A DNA stretch of 64,000 nt, from the NCBI RefSeq assembly GCF_949628265.1, contig NC_088788.1, positions 16,678,001-16,742,000 on the forward strand, given 5' to 3'. Positions 1 to 12,924 of this stretch are shown here, piece by piece. Position numbers and translations under genes: made by a program. This DNA comes from Cloeon dipterum (Eukaryota > Arthropoda > Insecta > Ephemeroptera > Baetidae). Position 1 is the first letter of the stretch. Each line of letters begins with the position of its first letter. The notes under the pieces are model-generated. The model did no database searches, was not told the DNA's origin, and saw only the letters and a program-made list of their open reading frames with translations.

Positions 1-1103
1 ACCGCCCACCACCGCCACCCTGACCTCAATGCTGTGCTGGTCGTCCGGCACCTGGCGGCCCAACGGAAAACGGCGATAAATTACACGCTTTTTCAAGGAC
101 AATATTCAGCCTGTAAATTAAATTTTTCCTCTGGTTTTAATTTTTGGTTCGTGTAGAGTGAATATTAATTACAAAATTGTTACCTTTCGGACGAGCACTT
201 CAGCCACCCTGCGCTGATCCTCCTTGTCCCCGAGGAGGCAGTCAGAGACTACTCGCTCCCTCAGCACGGTGGTGGTGGCGCCGAGCTTCTGGGCCATCTG
301 CCGCAGCGTCTGCAGCGACGCCCGCAGCTCCTTGGCGCTCAACCCTGTCAGCACGCCGCTGTCTTCGACGCCTATCTCGTAGATCGCCTCGCCCTGACCC
401 TCTCGTAACCGCCACTTCATCTGGAACAAAACGAATGATCCATTTCACAATTTATTCTAATTTTTTTATTATTATTTTGATGTTCCAGTTCTTTATTTTA
501 AAACTAAGTTTGTTCTTTTAATAGTTAAATCAGAGAAGTGCCACTGGATGAAGCTTCTGAAGATTATTAAATTTAAAAACAAAAATAAACGTCAGATTGG
601 ATTTTCTGATGCTAACTCGGCGTTAATTTTTATCATCGTGTAATTAGGTTTTTAATTTTATGATATTTGTGGTCTAACTTTAAAGAAACAAATTAAATCA
701 AAACTTGGCTCTTTCAAATTCTGAAACGCTTTAACAATTTAGATAATCATAAAAATTACTAGCAAAATTGCCAACATTCAATTCTGAAGACATTAATAAT
801 ATTGTAGCTCGTAAATAATTTAAAACAAGCCATTTTTATTGGTACCTGTGTGACTAGATGTTCGAACCGGAACCTGGATGGGTTGACTAATTTGAGTTTG
901 TACTCGACGTTGCCCAGCTGGGGCTCCGGGGGCAGCTGGTCTGCGTCGGGCAGCAGCAATTGCTTGTTCTGTGTCTTCTTGTTCTTGTTTCGTGAGCACG
1001 GCTTGAAGCTGGAGCTGCTGCTGCTGCCGCTCTCCCACGAGCTGCCGCCCTCATCTGAGCTCGACCCCGAGCCGGGGTCAAACAACCCCAGGAACGACTC
1101 CAT
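1..1103 (-). CDS. GTPBP2: GTPBP2-like GTP-binding protein, N-terminal part (cut by window edge)
   Basis: Three exons read leftward: 1103-846, 420-184 and 51-1, joined in phase 0 at GT/AG borders. The start is the ATG at 1103, followed by a Ser/Gly-rich stretch of about 35 residues and a basic Lys/Asn/Gln patch. The protein then enters the conserved GTPBP1/GTPBP2 N-terminal region: VEYKLKLVNPSRFRFEHLVT, then MKWRLREGQGEAIYEIGVED in exon 2, then VLVRK joined to VPDDQHSIEVRVAVVGG in exon 3. The window ends just where the G1 (P-loop) motif should begin, so the GTPase core is not seen. The family comprises elongation-factor-like GTPases; vertebrate GTPBP2 acts in rescue of stalled ribosomes. The EHLVTQMKWRL wording fits GTPBP2 better than GTPBP1, but the paralogue call is from recall. 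No odd codons or breaks are seen. Confidence 0.87.
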
Positions 1104-4100
1104 ACGACTGCAACACGCGCCAGACGGGGAGATTAGAGAGGAAACGATGTCAGGATGAGGGGTTGAATAAATTCATTAATTTTGACGGGATTTAATTAGT
1201 TTTAATGAATTTAATAAAGACTTGAAAATAAATTTAAACTGTACAAATTTAAGGGTTAAAAAGTAGCACGGAAGTGACAGTGCCAATTTCTTTGCTGTTT
1301 GATTTTTTTAATTAAAAAATTTAAGTTTTTAAATTTTTAGCATCAGTTGCGTTAATTAAAAAACAATTTGTTATTCTACTTGGTTAATAAAAGAATTTCC
1401 TAAAATGTCTTGGATTGTTTTTATTTGTGTTTTGAAAAAATTATTATTTCTCGTTCTCAAGTCTTATCGCTCTGTTTTCCATGATAACGAATTGGTTACT
1501 ATTATTTCCCCTTTAGAAGGAATTTCAAAGCGTCACTATCATTATGACATTTAACCCACTTTGCAGTTGTTAGTCGTGGTGTGCTCGACTGCTCGTCAGC
1601 TGGCCGTAAGGAAAATTGCCTCACGTTGGCGAAAAAGTGAAAGGAGGGGGAGGCAGGCATTTAGTTGAACGAGAGTGCACTAGACCATTCGCACAGCGGC
1701 GGTGAAATAAAAAATCTCACTCAAACCTTTCACTTTCTGTTTCATAACGCGATGGCATAATTCGTATTCTCTTGCATAAATATACAATGAATGAAGTTCT
1801 CAATTAAGTTAAGGATTTAGACAGTTTCAAAGTCAAATTACGTAAAAATTGAGATTCTTTGGATCAAATGAATAGTTTGCAAATTCAACAGGAAGTAGGT
1901 TAAACGAGGAAACGGAAAACTGCGTTTTGATAGTGGTCAAAAACGACTTGGGTTTCAAAAGTTTGCTTAACCAAGATTAAAGGAAGAATTATTCAAAAGT
2001 TAAATTATTTCAACTGTACAGGGCACTCCAAAACAAAAAAATAAATTCAATCTCTAGATTGAAATATAATTTTTCCCCACGATTGTAAAGGTAGCATTAA
2101 TTAATTCAAAATTTTGTGCAGGGAAAAATAACTACTAGTGTTCGAATCAAAGACATTAATATTTTATTATTTAATCTTTTTAATAATTATTTCGTCAGCC
2201 TCTAATTTACTAAGAGTTGACTGGACATGTAATTTAAAAATTAATTTAATTCTTACAAAAATGACCATAAAATCTTGGAAAAATTTCTCACTCCATCTAG
2301 AGATTTATTTTCTTATTTTAACATCTTAAAAATAAATCTAATTTAAAGGAAATTTTTTGAACTATAAACCTGCGACATTAGTGGTTGAAAATTAAAAAGG
2401 AATTTATCTCAGAGGGAGATATGATTGCAAGTTGAACCTTCATTGGAATCAAGTTTTTTCCGCGACATAAATTTTCAACGTAGATTTTCCGGAATGCTTT
2501 GTTTGTTTGTTTGTTTGCCAAGGAATCATCGATTGGCAAAGCCAGCTGGTGGAGCTGCGAGTCTCGTGCGAGAACACAACAAACAGCACCACTTCTTGCG
2601 GGCCACATCAAGCAGCTAAATTTAAAAAGCGAGTTGCGCACCACTTCTGGCTGCTGGCCAGCTTTGCAATTCGGCCAGGGGTGGAAAAGCGCCTTGCACT
2701 AGGCCTTGCTCCGTGCGCGGCCTCGATTCTGAGCTTTCTTTTGGCTTTGCTGCTCATCCCTTTATGCAATTCGCACACATCAGCTTTAATCCTATCTGTT
2801 GCTCGACAAACACACAATTTCAGCTTGTTTTTCACAATCAGGGCTAAATTAGTATAATTTTGTTGATTGAAATAATTATCACGTTGGAAAACAACGGGAA
2901 ATAAATTGACTTGTTGCATCACTTTCCAACTATGATGCAATTTTGCAGAACATGGAGCAACAATAACCGATTTAAAACGGATAAGTATAGTATTACGGCA
3001 CAAAAAATGAAAAAAATTGCAAATCACGAATAACGTATCAATGTAAATCTGACGGAACTAGGCAAAAATTAAGAGTGCACTTCTTATTTGAATTTTTAAA
3101 TAAATTGAATAAATAATTATACTATGGCAGACTCACCATTTTCGCCCAACTCACACTTCTCGCTAGGATAGGGATTAACATTGAATCTTCCCATCAGAGC
3201 GAGAATTGTGAGTGAGCGTAAAGTGTGAGTCCCCCATAGTAGGAAATAACGGTGCCTGATTGTTAAAATTTTAAATTTAGCGCATTGCAGGCATCAAAAT
3301 GAGCATATAATTATGCTTTATATTAACACTTGGCGTTCATTACACCTGACAATGAGAATCTAGTTCAGTGAAGCTATGAAAACGCGAATTTTCCTTCCTG
3401 CTGAGAGCCGAGACGCGAGAGAGCGATAACAAAAACATTGGCATCAAAACCAAACAACGGCTACGAGCAACGAACTCTCCCCGCGGGAGCTTATTGTCAA
3501 AGTGCCAAAGCCTCCTTCCTCCTTTAGCGATGCAAACCAGATTTCCGCGTTCGAAATTCATCCCAAAACCGACTCAAAAAACACCAACCTGAAGCGCACC
3601 TGACGCACTCGAGATCCGATCGAACGAATTCGCTGTTGCTAGGTGTTCAGGCCGACTGCTGCTGTCATCCTACCAAACTCAACACAAAAGCCCGTTTCTG
3701 TAATGTTTACAGACGAGCGGCGGAGAGAGAAAGCTGCGACCACGCCCACTTACCGTTGCGTCTTCATCCGCGCTCACCAGGTGGCACGCTGCTGCAGGAA
3801 ACCGTAACATTGCGGTAGGTCAGTGTGAGTCATCAGTCCATCACATTATTTCAAATCACACACTTCACTTCACAGTCTAAGATTGTTCGGGACATGCTCA
3901 GCGATCGTTGCAGAAAATGTGAACACAGTGCACGTGAACAAAATAATTGACAGTAAAATCTTGTCTTTTATATATTTATTTGTCATTTTCCAGTCGCTAG
4001 GATTTGACAAAATGAAAGCTAGACTGAAAGACAGTTCCCGCAAATTGTATTTTTTTCTAATCTATTTTTAAAACTTTAATAAGATTAAAATGGGAGACTC

Positions 4101-5179
4101 CCACCATTCCGCAATTGAAAACGTGCTTAAAATTACCTAAATATTAACCCATAATTATTCTAAAAAAGGAGAGTCACCAAAATGGTATTTCCCGTATTTC
4201 CTTTTCTTACAAAGATATGTAATGAAAAACAAAATAAAAGCATATTATATGTAACATTAATTGTTATGAATGAGTGAATTTATTAAACGCAGTTATGCGT
4301 GCGACACTAATCCTACAATAATTTGTATCAATTTTTAAAACTCTTTGTTGCTTCTATTTATAATTGAATTGAACATTTCAAAATATGAAACTTTTCACAA
4401 TGTTCGCCACAAAATCTACATTTACAAATATCTTGGGGTTCACAATAATTCATCTGATTTAAACAAAACATTAATTTTTAATTAGTGTTTTTGTTTTTTC
4501 GATTTCTCGCAGCACAGAAAGTGCATGCGAGCACTAGACTTGTTTCCGTCTACGCATACTGGGCTAATCTACACTTTAGGTTTTTTGGGCTAATTAGAGG
4601 CGTTCGCTAATTATTGGTCCCTCCATTATTGGGCTAGAGTTGCCAGAAAAGCGGAGAGTGAGCGCTGTTTTGCCTCTGACCCCGCGAATTGAAGGGGGAT
4701 GAGAGCGTGTTCTTTCACCCGCTCGCATTCATTCATTCCACTGAAAAATCGCTCGCAAAATCCACCCGAATGGATGGGGAACCCCTACTTCTCCGTGATC
4801 ATCTGAGATAAACAACCGGCCTCAGAGTTCGCGGTCCCCCGATCGCCGCAATGTTTGAGCAAAAGAGTACAGAAATAATTTTTATCTTCCCCATTTTTGG
4901 ATGCAAAGTGTTTAAAAAACTCACATCAATATTCAGGTCATAAATATACTTCAATATGCTCCAGATCTAGACACGCATTGCCACAATTTTAAAGTATGCA
5001 ACCTGTTGCACTCTCACGCTGTGCACGTTGCACAACATTTTTCTGTTACACATAACATCAAATTCATTAAAAAATTTTATGCTCGAATCTAGTTAATTAA
5101 TATTATGACATTAAATTTAAAATGAACTCGGTTAAAACGGAACACGACGAATAGTGTATTTAAAATAGAAAGAAGAATA
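1104..5179. other. Intergenic spacer between the GTPBP2-like gene and the nine-exon membrane gene
   Basis: No exon could be supported in this 4 kb. Most of it is AT-rich. A GC-richer part at about 3340-3830 and another at 4480-4860 could hold promoter or 5' untranslated sequence for the leftward GTPBP2-like gene, or a distal enhancer. The longest open frames (minus strand near 2608-3027 and 3340-3561) lack splice-linked partners and look like chance ORFs. An inverted repeat sits at 3121-3240 and is listed separately. Confidence 0.6.
3121..3240. repeat. Imperfect inverted repeat of about 120 bases (foldback element or hairpin)
   Basis: The left arm begins ACTATGGCAGACTCACC and the right arm, read on the opposite strand, begins ACTATGGGGGACTCACAC. 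The arms stay paired for about 43 bases, through TCGCT on both sides, around a loop of about 33 bases. The element begins and ends exactly on ACTATGG/CCATAGT, as expected of a small foldback transposon (MITE). No transposase is present. A stem-loop RNA is the alternative reading. Confidence 0.75.
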
Positions 5180-8100
5180 TTAGATATCTTGACATTTCTG
5201 AGGCTCAATTATGCTGATCTCCATCGTATACTCTTTCAGAATCTCTTCATTGCGCCAAAGAAAGTTGCTGATTGGTATGTCGCCCAGAGCCGAGTCGCCA
5301 AGAACATCTTCCATTCCGACAATAACGCTCCAGAATTTCATCATTAAGAAATGCTAAAATTTTAATTTTTTTATTTTGTTCCATCATAGTTATCGTAATA
5401 AATATTACATGGGCGAACAAAATGAACAAGTATCCTTTATCAACTGACATGATGTAATACAAGTGAAATACTTGCATAGCAATCCAAGTGACCTATAGCG
5501 ATTGAACCAAAATTTAATTTAATTTTTGATTATACTTCATCATTACCAATCTAACCACCCTGATGAACATGGAGAGAGTAGTAATGTTGGACATCAACAA
5601 GAATGCGCGATCAATCTTGCTGAGTTCCTCATGAGCTCTGCGGGATAAGTCCGTATTTATGGCCCTCATCGACTCTGATATTTGGACTAGAGGCGTCAGA
5701 GTCCATGTTATTCCTTCTGGGAGACGGTCCTTTGCGTTATTAACTTCTTCTTCGTCTGCGCTTGAAGCGTTTGCTATAGCATATATGCAGAGTATTTTTT
5801 ATTGTGAATAAATCATATTAAATATAAATAACATATATAATAGGATAGCTGTCGAACTCACGAAGAAAAAATTTATTTGCTTATAGTTCAAGGACTGTTA
5901 AAAAAGAATCCCTGCTGATTAAAATTTTGTCTTCAATTTTTTAAACTATATACTATCTTCATAGAAAAAGTGGCTGCAAATTATGTTTGCGAAGTGGTTT
6001 TCTAACTCTAAATCCGATCAAAAGTATAAATTTAGACATTTAATTTTTGAATGCTGCTTATAAACTTACTGAGTTTGTAAATATCTTCAAGGGTTGGGTA
6101 ATCGGCTCTCATGCGTTTGCTTATTTCCCGAGCAAACAGGAATTGCGCTCTCCTCAGGCAATCAAGTAGGCAGCGGAGCTTCTAAGTATACAAAAGGTTC
6201 GTTTAAATTAGCAAAATTTCACATAAATATTCAAAACAGATTTTAAAAGATTAAGCCCAAATAATTCTGACGCGCCTCTCTCAAGATAAAATTTTCGATT
6301 TATCGCATAGTCGTGCTAAAAAAAGGAGAAAATAAAATATATTACAAGACTTGATTTCCAATCTCAAAATAATGATGAATTAAAATGGTACATTTTAGCT
6401 GCACAACGCCGCTAATTTATCACTCAAGTACTTAAAAAAACCTAAACTCCCACCGCTAAATAAAAAAATCGGGGATTATTAGTTTAAATGTATATTCTTC
6501 GCTGATAATTTAACACCAAAGTGCGTCTCAATGTTGGCAAAACTGTATATTTGCTTACAATTTATTTTTATGATTTGAGATTTTTACACTTCCTATGCAA
6601 CTAGGTTACCTTTTCATCTTCTACTGCCGACATCAATCTCGTTTTCAATTCCAAACACGAGACTTCAGAGACCAATTTGCCAAAACCGAGTTTCCGCGTT
6701 ACCACTAAGCATCCGTAAAGTATCAGCAGTCCATAAACCAGGATCGATGCCAAAATAACTTCAGTCATCCGTATGTGATAGCTGCAATAAAAAAATGTAA
6801 AAATATAATTTGCCTAAAGAATATTAGAAAGGTGAGAGATAAGTTCTCGTTTTCTAAAGTCTCAACTTTATAAGATTTAGAATTTGACAAACTCAAATAT
6901 GATGTGAGATATCAGCACTCTGTTTTTTTACCGAATTGTAGTTTCAAGAACAAACAATGTCAAATATTATGAGACGTAAATATTTTAAATTTCAATATCG
7001 AATTCGCGGAAAAAGTAATCACTTGTCTAATAGTAATCATTTTGATAAATTAACACACCAAATTAAAGTTTGTCAGGCTCGAATACATACAAAACAACAC
7101 TTATATAGCTTGCAGATTTTGGACGATTTCTAAATTTCGAATCCTCTCAGGGTCGGGCACTGAAGTTTGAGCCTAGCATTTAATTTGCCAGTTTAAGTTC
7201 TCTTAGTACACCAAATTAGATTAAACAAGAAAAAATGGACTCAATCAATGAGAAACAAATTTTCAGTCCAAAGGTCGCGCACGGTTGATCTCGGCTTCAA
7301 ACCAGAATCTAAACATTTTGTATGCTTGTTACATTTTGGTCTTACAACTCGAAAAATTTGGAGGGGTTCAACACCCTGAAAATTGGAAAAATTAAGAAAA
7401 AGAGTTGAAAAAGTGATTTTGATCTTAATTGACATGCAACTTTTTTGCAAAAGCAAAAGTTGTTCAGAATAAAATTTGGGGTTGGAGGTGAAAATTTTAA
7501 GTTGATATCTCGACTCAAACAAAATTTTTCGCTCTTTTCAGTTTGCATACTAATTTTTCAGGAAATTTGAAATTCCAAAAAACAGGGCAACAGTCCACTT
7601 TTTTACTTCCGACTTCGACTCCTATCACCTTTCACTTCTTATAGTTTCAGGGAAATTCGATTACACTTACTCTTTCAAACGGCTCAAAGACACGTCGTGC
7701 AAAAACTTGTAAAACATGTCAATTGTATTTTCTCCTTGAGAAAAGACAGCTGTCTATATCGTCTTTATATGACTTTTTATAAATTAGAAACAAAAGAATT
7801 GTGGATTGATCGAACTTACTTTCGAAAGTATGCCGCATCACCAACAAACATGAATGCCAGCATCACTAATGTCCATCCGAACGTTGGCATCATTTGAGTT
7901 ACAAACCTACAAACGTTTAATGTGAATTATACGGGAGATCACGGAAATAAAAAATTTTTATGCTATTGCTTGTTATAATTTTGACCTTCAATTCGAATAA
8001 TTGTACTCACTCAACTCCATCAATGACCACTTTCCAAAACAAGCGTACAAAGGCTGAAAACGGAACATGCTGGTATAGATGTTATATAATCGATTATTTT

Positions 8101-9288
8101 CGTTTAAAAAAATGTTTCTGGGCATTAAAAATCCCTTAAACTATGGAATGAAATTTTCAGGGACCTATTTTCTTGCGTACCTGCTTTTTTCTCTAATTTA
8201 CACCTGTAAATAAGCTTCTTCATCAGCCCCTTCACACTTGGATCCTCAGTGTCCATCGGTAATAAAAGACAGGATTATGATGTGACGGGTAGTAGAGTCT
8301 ACAACAAAAGTAATGTTTCGCATTTTTTCATACAACGTTTTTGTGTTCCTAAGTATTTTCCGACCTTGTTGTTTCAAGATTTTAATTTGTTCATAATTTT
8401 GCATTTTAAATAATGGATATAATACTAATTAAAAAATTAAAATACGAGATCAAGCAAAAAGCATAGTTTTAAAAGTCATTGATATTCAGCTGTTTTTAAT
8501 TGATAGAAATAATTTGATACATTTTATGCGGGTCATTCATTCGTTCGGAAATTTCAATGCAAAAGAAAGTCTCTATAGCAAGGATTAAATCCTTTACAAG
8601 TGCTATGAGGAAAAAAACGCGTCTTTCACTCATGAGGACAAGATTTGGCCGGAAGCCAGAGCATGATTGTGTGGTGGTGCCTCTCAAAGGGGGGCACAGT
8701 ATGTAGCGGTTCCAGCACAGCATCAATGACGTCAGGTTGGTTGATAAACCAACTTTACGACCCCGAGAATACAGCCGCAATGCCTGCGGGTTGGGCCGGG
8801 TGTTTCTGAACGATTAAAAAAGTGGATGTCTTTTACCAAATCAAAATGCTTTCAAAGAATGACTAAAAGACCCCGTCACCATTTTTAGTGACAAAAGTAT
8901 CATGATGTAATTATGTGTTGTAATAAGGCTTTATTTACTTTTCTATTTAAATAATAAGCAATTCCCTGCGTTTTTTATATGATATTGTCCTATATGAAAA
9001 TTACACAATCAATGGTTTACGTAAAATTGCTATAAAAAATAATTAATGGAATTTCTAAGGTTTGCGGTAAAGTTGGGTTAAAGTTGTAAATTATGTAAAG
9101 TAAATTATTAGTTTCAAATTTAAGACCCTAATATCTTCGGACAGCGATGGGGTTGACAAACAAACAAAAACGAACGCTTACGTGAAATTAGGCAGCAATT
9201 CAGGGTTCAGATGGTTCAGATGAGAGCGATCATAAAGAGCAGCCACGTCGTCTCCAACTCGGTCGCTTAATCTCTGGCAGTCTGGCAT
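5180..9288 (-). CDS. Nine-exon gene for a multi-pass membrane protein of unknown family (425 aa)
   Basis: Exons read leftward: 9288-9182, 8805-8598, 8244-8181, 8053-8011, 7906-7820, 6781-6610, 6181-6070, 5773-5547, 5492-5409 and 5353-5180. The 8244-8181 exon uses a weaker acceptor; if its in-frame ATG at 8256 were the start instead, the gene would be shorter. The splice phases agree at every junction (2,0,1,2,2,0,1,0,0), which is strong support because most exons are under 60 codons. The start is the ATG at 9288 (MPDCQRLSDRV) and the stop is TAA at 5182-5180. Hydrophobic segments include FGWTLVMLAFMFVGDAAYF, MTEVILASILVYGLLILYG, a long stretch around LSMFIRVVRLVTWIAMQVF, and GYLFILFAHHFLMMKFWSV. 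A hydrophilic loop of about 130 residues lies between the second and third. Length and topology recall insect chemoreceptors, but the C-terminal gustatory-receptor TYxxxxxQF signature is absent, so no family is claimed. The last eight exons are firmer than the first two. Ten exons are listed if the weak one counts separately. Confidence 0.72.
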
Positions 9289-9904
9289 AAAAGCGAATCT
9301 TTTCCTGCTCTCGCTCAGCGCTTGCTCACAATCAGTTATGCCTGCGTCTACTCGATATAAGAGCGAACGGTTGTGGATTTTCCCTTTACTTGAGAATATC
9401 TAATAAGTTGTAATTTAACACGCACCGTGAAATAATACAAATTTTGTTCTTATATATAACTGATACATTTGCTTATGCTGCTGGGAAACATTAAAAATTA
9501 ATTTCACTGTTGAACTGGAAGTCGGAAATTGACTGAAAGAAACTGGCAACACCTATTGAAAGAAATCATTTTACGTGAAGTAAGCGCAGGATTGAATCTA
9601 AAATCGCAGCGGAAATGCCTTAAAATCGAAAGTAACCGCTGGCACCATCTATATTGGTGGCTTCGAATTGTAGTAGGGCTTTCGCCAAGGGTGAATTGGA
9701 AGGAAACAGATAAATCAACGACTGTTTGATTGATTCTTCAACACTGAAAGCCAAAAGAAATATTTGAAATGTATTGCACGTCAAAAAGAGTGGTGGAAAT
9801 ATTCCAAATGCTTTGCAGTCACACATACAGTAGTTATACTACTGATCAATTTCCAGCATAGGCGTTCATTTGTAGATTAGACAGTCATTATTTAAAATCT
9901 GAGC
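9289..9904. promoter_or_regulatory. Divergent spacer between the membrane-protein gene and LRR gene L1
   Basis: The two genes are transcribed away from each other with 616 bases between start codons, so both promoters should lie here. No clear TATA box was recognised. An open frame at 9529-9729 has no splice partner and is taken as chance. Confidence 0.5.
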
Positions 9905-11577
9905 ATGGCGGGCAATGGGTCAAAGGTAGATAAAGAAATTCCAAACGTCATGGAATATGCAAGTCAACTAGACACGGATGGTAAGGTTTACTATGACTTT
10001 TAAATAATAAATATGATTTAAAAAATTTTTGCAGCCCAAAATTGGAGTCAGAATTTGGTGGAAAGATTCATAACTTCCTTAAGTAAACAGACCACAGCAA
10101 GAAAATCTAGTTTTTTAGTTGCGGAACAAATTCTCTCCCAATTGATTACTCCTGATCTAAAGGAATTCGACTTGAGCCTGATTGTCAACTTGTATCCTGA
10201 GAAGCCTCAATTTGCATTTGCAATTAAGGTAAAAAATTTATTTTTTTTAACTCATTTATTAACAAAAAAATCTCTTATAGGCACTGCAGTTGGTCTCGTC
10301 CAGAGCTAAAATATGCAAGCTCAAAATTAAAATACTAGAATCAGCAGGAGCAGTTAATTATATTATTCCGCAAATGAATGTTGAGATGAGAGCTGGAATT
10401 CGCGGGTTGGAGAGTTTGCGACATCTTGACGTCGATCGGTTTTATTTCACAATAGATGATTTGATGAAATTGTGCTGTGAAATTTCCTCGCTGAGGGACT
10501 TAACAGTAAAAATCGCTGCTCAACCCATCCAGACATTATTTGATGATCCCGATCTGTTAAAAAGCTTTAAAAATAGCTTCGGAAAATTGGCAGTGTTTCG
10601 TTTCTCATCTTTGAGCGAAGAAGATCACAGTAAAGAGTTTGAGGAGGAATTGACTTGCGTTTGCGTTCGACACCTGCCAAATCTGCAGTTTGTGGGCAAT
10701 TTCAGCCTTTTTGCTGATATGACAAGGCCTTGCATGGAACAGGAAGATCAGTCCAAACTTCAGCACTTGTCTTTACGTTTAAAGCGATCTGAAACTCAAG
10801 TTGTCGCATCTTTTGATAAGTTCCCTGATGTCCATACTTTATCCGTGAGCAAAGCATTTTTAAAACGTAGGTTTTAAAAATAACTCAAGCTTCTTGCAAT
10901 TTCAGCTCAAATTGGACTCAGATTACAATTACTGTCCAATCGAGGAATCAAAAATCAAAGCAATGCTTAAATTCTCACGGCTGAACACTTTGAAGTTAGT
11001 GAACATAACTTCGCCTCCATATTTTAAACAATTCTTGAAAATCTACGGAAAACAACTTAAAGAGCTGGATTTGTGTTATAAATATGAAATAGAGGCGATG
11101 GACTTGGAATTCAAATTGATTTGCGAATTTTGTCCAGCATTGGAAACAATCGACTTGCGTGGCATACGCGACATTACCGATAGTGACTGGTCGATGGCCT
11201 CGTTCTCTGAACTCAAGGAACTGAATCTGATTTTTACCAGGAAGTAAGTTTTTTATATTTCACATTCCATGGTGGGCTTAAAGGAATATTTTTGCAGCAC
11301 AACCCACTTAATTCAACTTTCTGACGTACTGTCTGCGCCAAATCTCAGAGAAGTGACGTTAGTTAATATACGCGTGTCCGAAGATGAGCTGAAGAAGACA
11401 CTAGAAATTGCTGAGGCTGGCGAAATTTCAAGCAAGATCGATTACTTGAAATTTTTTGTGCACGAGGAGGAGAATGTCGATGATAGCCTGGAAAACACGA
11501 TGAATAATAATTGGGATAAATTGGTGAACGTTTTGAAGAAAACTTGGCCTGACGCTAATATCAATATAATTTGGTAA
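9905..11577 (+). CDS. Tandem-array LRR protein L1 (483 aa)
   Basis: Five exons: 9905-9980, 10035-10228, 10281-10844, 10906-11243 and 11298-11577, with intron phases 1,0,0,2. The start ATG gives MAGNGSKVDKEIPNVMEYA. Residues about 26-90 form a helical N-terminal region with no F-box or BTB match that I can see. The rest carries leucine-rich segments such as LESLRHLDVDRFYFTIDDLM and SFSELKELNLIF, in the style of ribonuclease-inhibitor or F-box-type LRRs. There is no signal peptide or membrane segment, so it is probably intracellular. It shares exon lengths and phases with L2-L6 and is the first of the array. The function is unknown; substrate-receptor or recognition roles are only possibilities. 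The reading frame is intact. Confidence 0.85.
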
Positions 11578-12924
11578 TATAGTTCAGTAGTCCTCTTGAT
11601 ATAGTGTTAAAAAGCCACGACGATTTATTTTTAGTTTTTAAAATAGCTTACTTCTCTGTATTTATATATTTAAAAAACTGGATGAAACTATTCTCCTGTT
11701 GTAAATGGCCAAAATGATGTGACTGATAAAATTATTATTACACATTGAATCAGGAAAATAATTATATTATACATATACCATCAGCTGTTTCAATGCACAG
11801 AATAAATTTGGCCAAAAGCTACTGTAGCATTTGTTCCTTTCAGATGATGCATTGCAATATATATAACTTAATCAAACTGCAACACATACACAGTCTGACA
11901 TAGTCCACACAATAAAAATTAATTTTAACAGTAGTACAAAATAACCCAGACGTTTCCTTTAAAAATGATTTCCATTAAATCATTTTAGTTTTAAAAAATT
12001 TCAATTTATTGCAATTGATATTCAGAGCATGCATTGCTTGCTTGCATTTTGAAGAGAAAATAATCTCACAGTGTTTATGCCCTTAGACATTAACTTAAAC
12101 TTAATGACCTTAGATCTGGACCTGGGACATTAAATTTGGTGTCAGTTCGATTGGACTCGGCGAGGGGAATCCAAAGTACATGTTACTTTTTAGATTACAC
12201 CTCGGGGAAATTACATATTGAAGCCTCAAAGTTTTCCAAAAAATCCCACAAAACCCGTAAAAATGAATATTTTGTTGAAAAACTGTTATGTCGCAATCTC
12301 CAAGTAAAGACTGACTTCTGGTGTAAGTTTCGTTCAGTTTGCTTGACCTTATGCCAATTTTGTCCTCTATCCCGTGAAAATCATAAAACCAACTTCATAC
12401 CCAAATGATAAAAAATTGAGTGGAACAGTTCCTATTACAGAAAAAAGGGCGCAGACCCGTAAAAATAATTAAGTTAATGCTGCAAAATACAAAAAATAAA
12501 TGTTTGCATGTAACTTGCTTCACTCGCGTGTTAGTGTTTGGCACGCCGTATGACGTATGAATCGGTTCTCAAACGAAAAGTGCAAATAAGTATCGTATAT
12601 GTTCAACGAGTTAGACATGATACAATATTTATTAAAACTTGTTCATTTGGGCTAATGAAGAGAATGCTAGGCACTAGAGGATAGTTGAAGTAGACAACCT
12701 GCTCGGCTCGCGTGCTCATACGTTGCATACCAGTCATCGTTTTATCTGTAAGTGAACTATTGGGAAACGGAATATTCGGAATATTTAGTGACAAATATCA
12801 GGAATAACTTCTCAAAAAAGTCCCGGAATAGTGAACGACATTACAAGTAGCGACAAACGCACAGCACGATTCTACCCACTGCTGCACCAGGTTTTTTATA
12901 TCAGAAAAGTTCTAAGATTTGAGC
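11578..12924. other. Spacer between L1 and L2
   Basis: Contains the 3' region of L1 and the promoter side of L2. A short piece at about 12322-12390 resembles 17218-17285 in the third intron of L3 (see repeat entries). The open frame at 12136-12408 overlaps this repeat, lacks splice context and is not accepted as a gene. Confidence 0.5.
12322..12390 (+). repeat. Short dispersed repeat, copy 1 (matches 17218-17285)
   Basis: The stretch around ATGCCAATTTTGTCCTC, with preceding TGTAAGTTTCGTTCAGTTTG-like sequence, is shared with the third intron of L3 in the same orientation, with scattered differences. The two copies are 4.9 kb apart. It is too short to classify and may be a remnant of an older duplication or of a small element. 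Confidence 0.55.

Noticed and set aside
2608-3027. 139-codon minus-strand open frame
   Set aside because: Composition and lack of splice-compatible neighbours suggest chance; no recognisable motif.
7241-7548. Minus-strand open frames inside an intron of the nine-exon gene
   Set aside because: They are AT-rich, have no matching phase with the flanking exons, and the flanking exons join correctly without them.
10035-10228. F-box or BTB domain in the N-terminal part of the LRR proteins
   Set aside because: The expected LPxE/L-x-W pattern of F-boxes and the BTB signature are not visible in any of the six genes.
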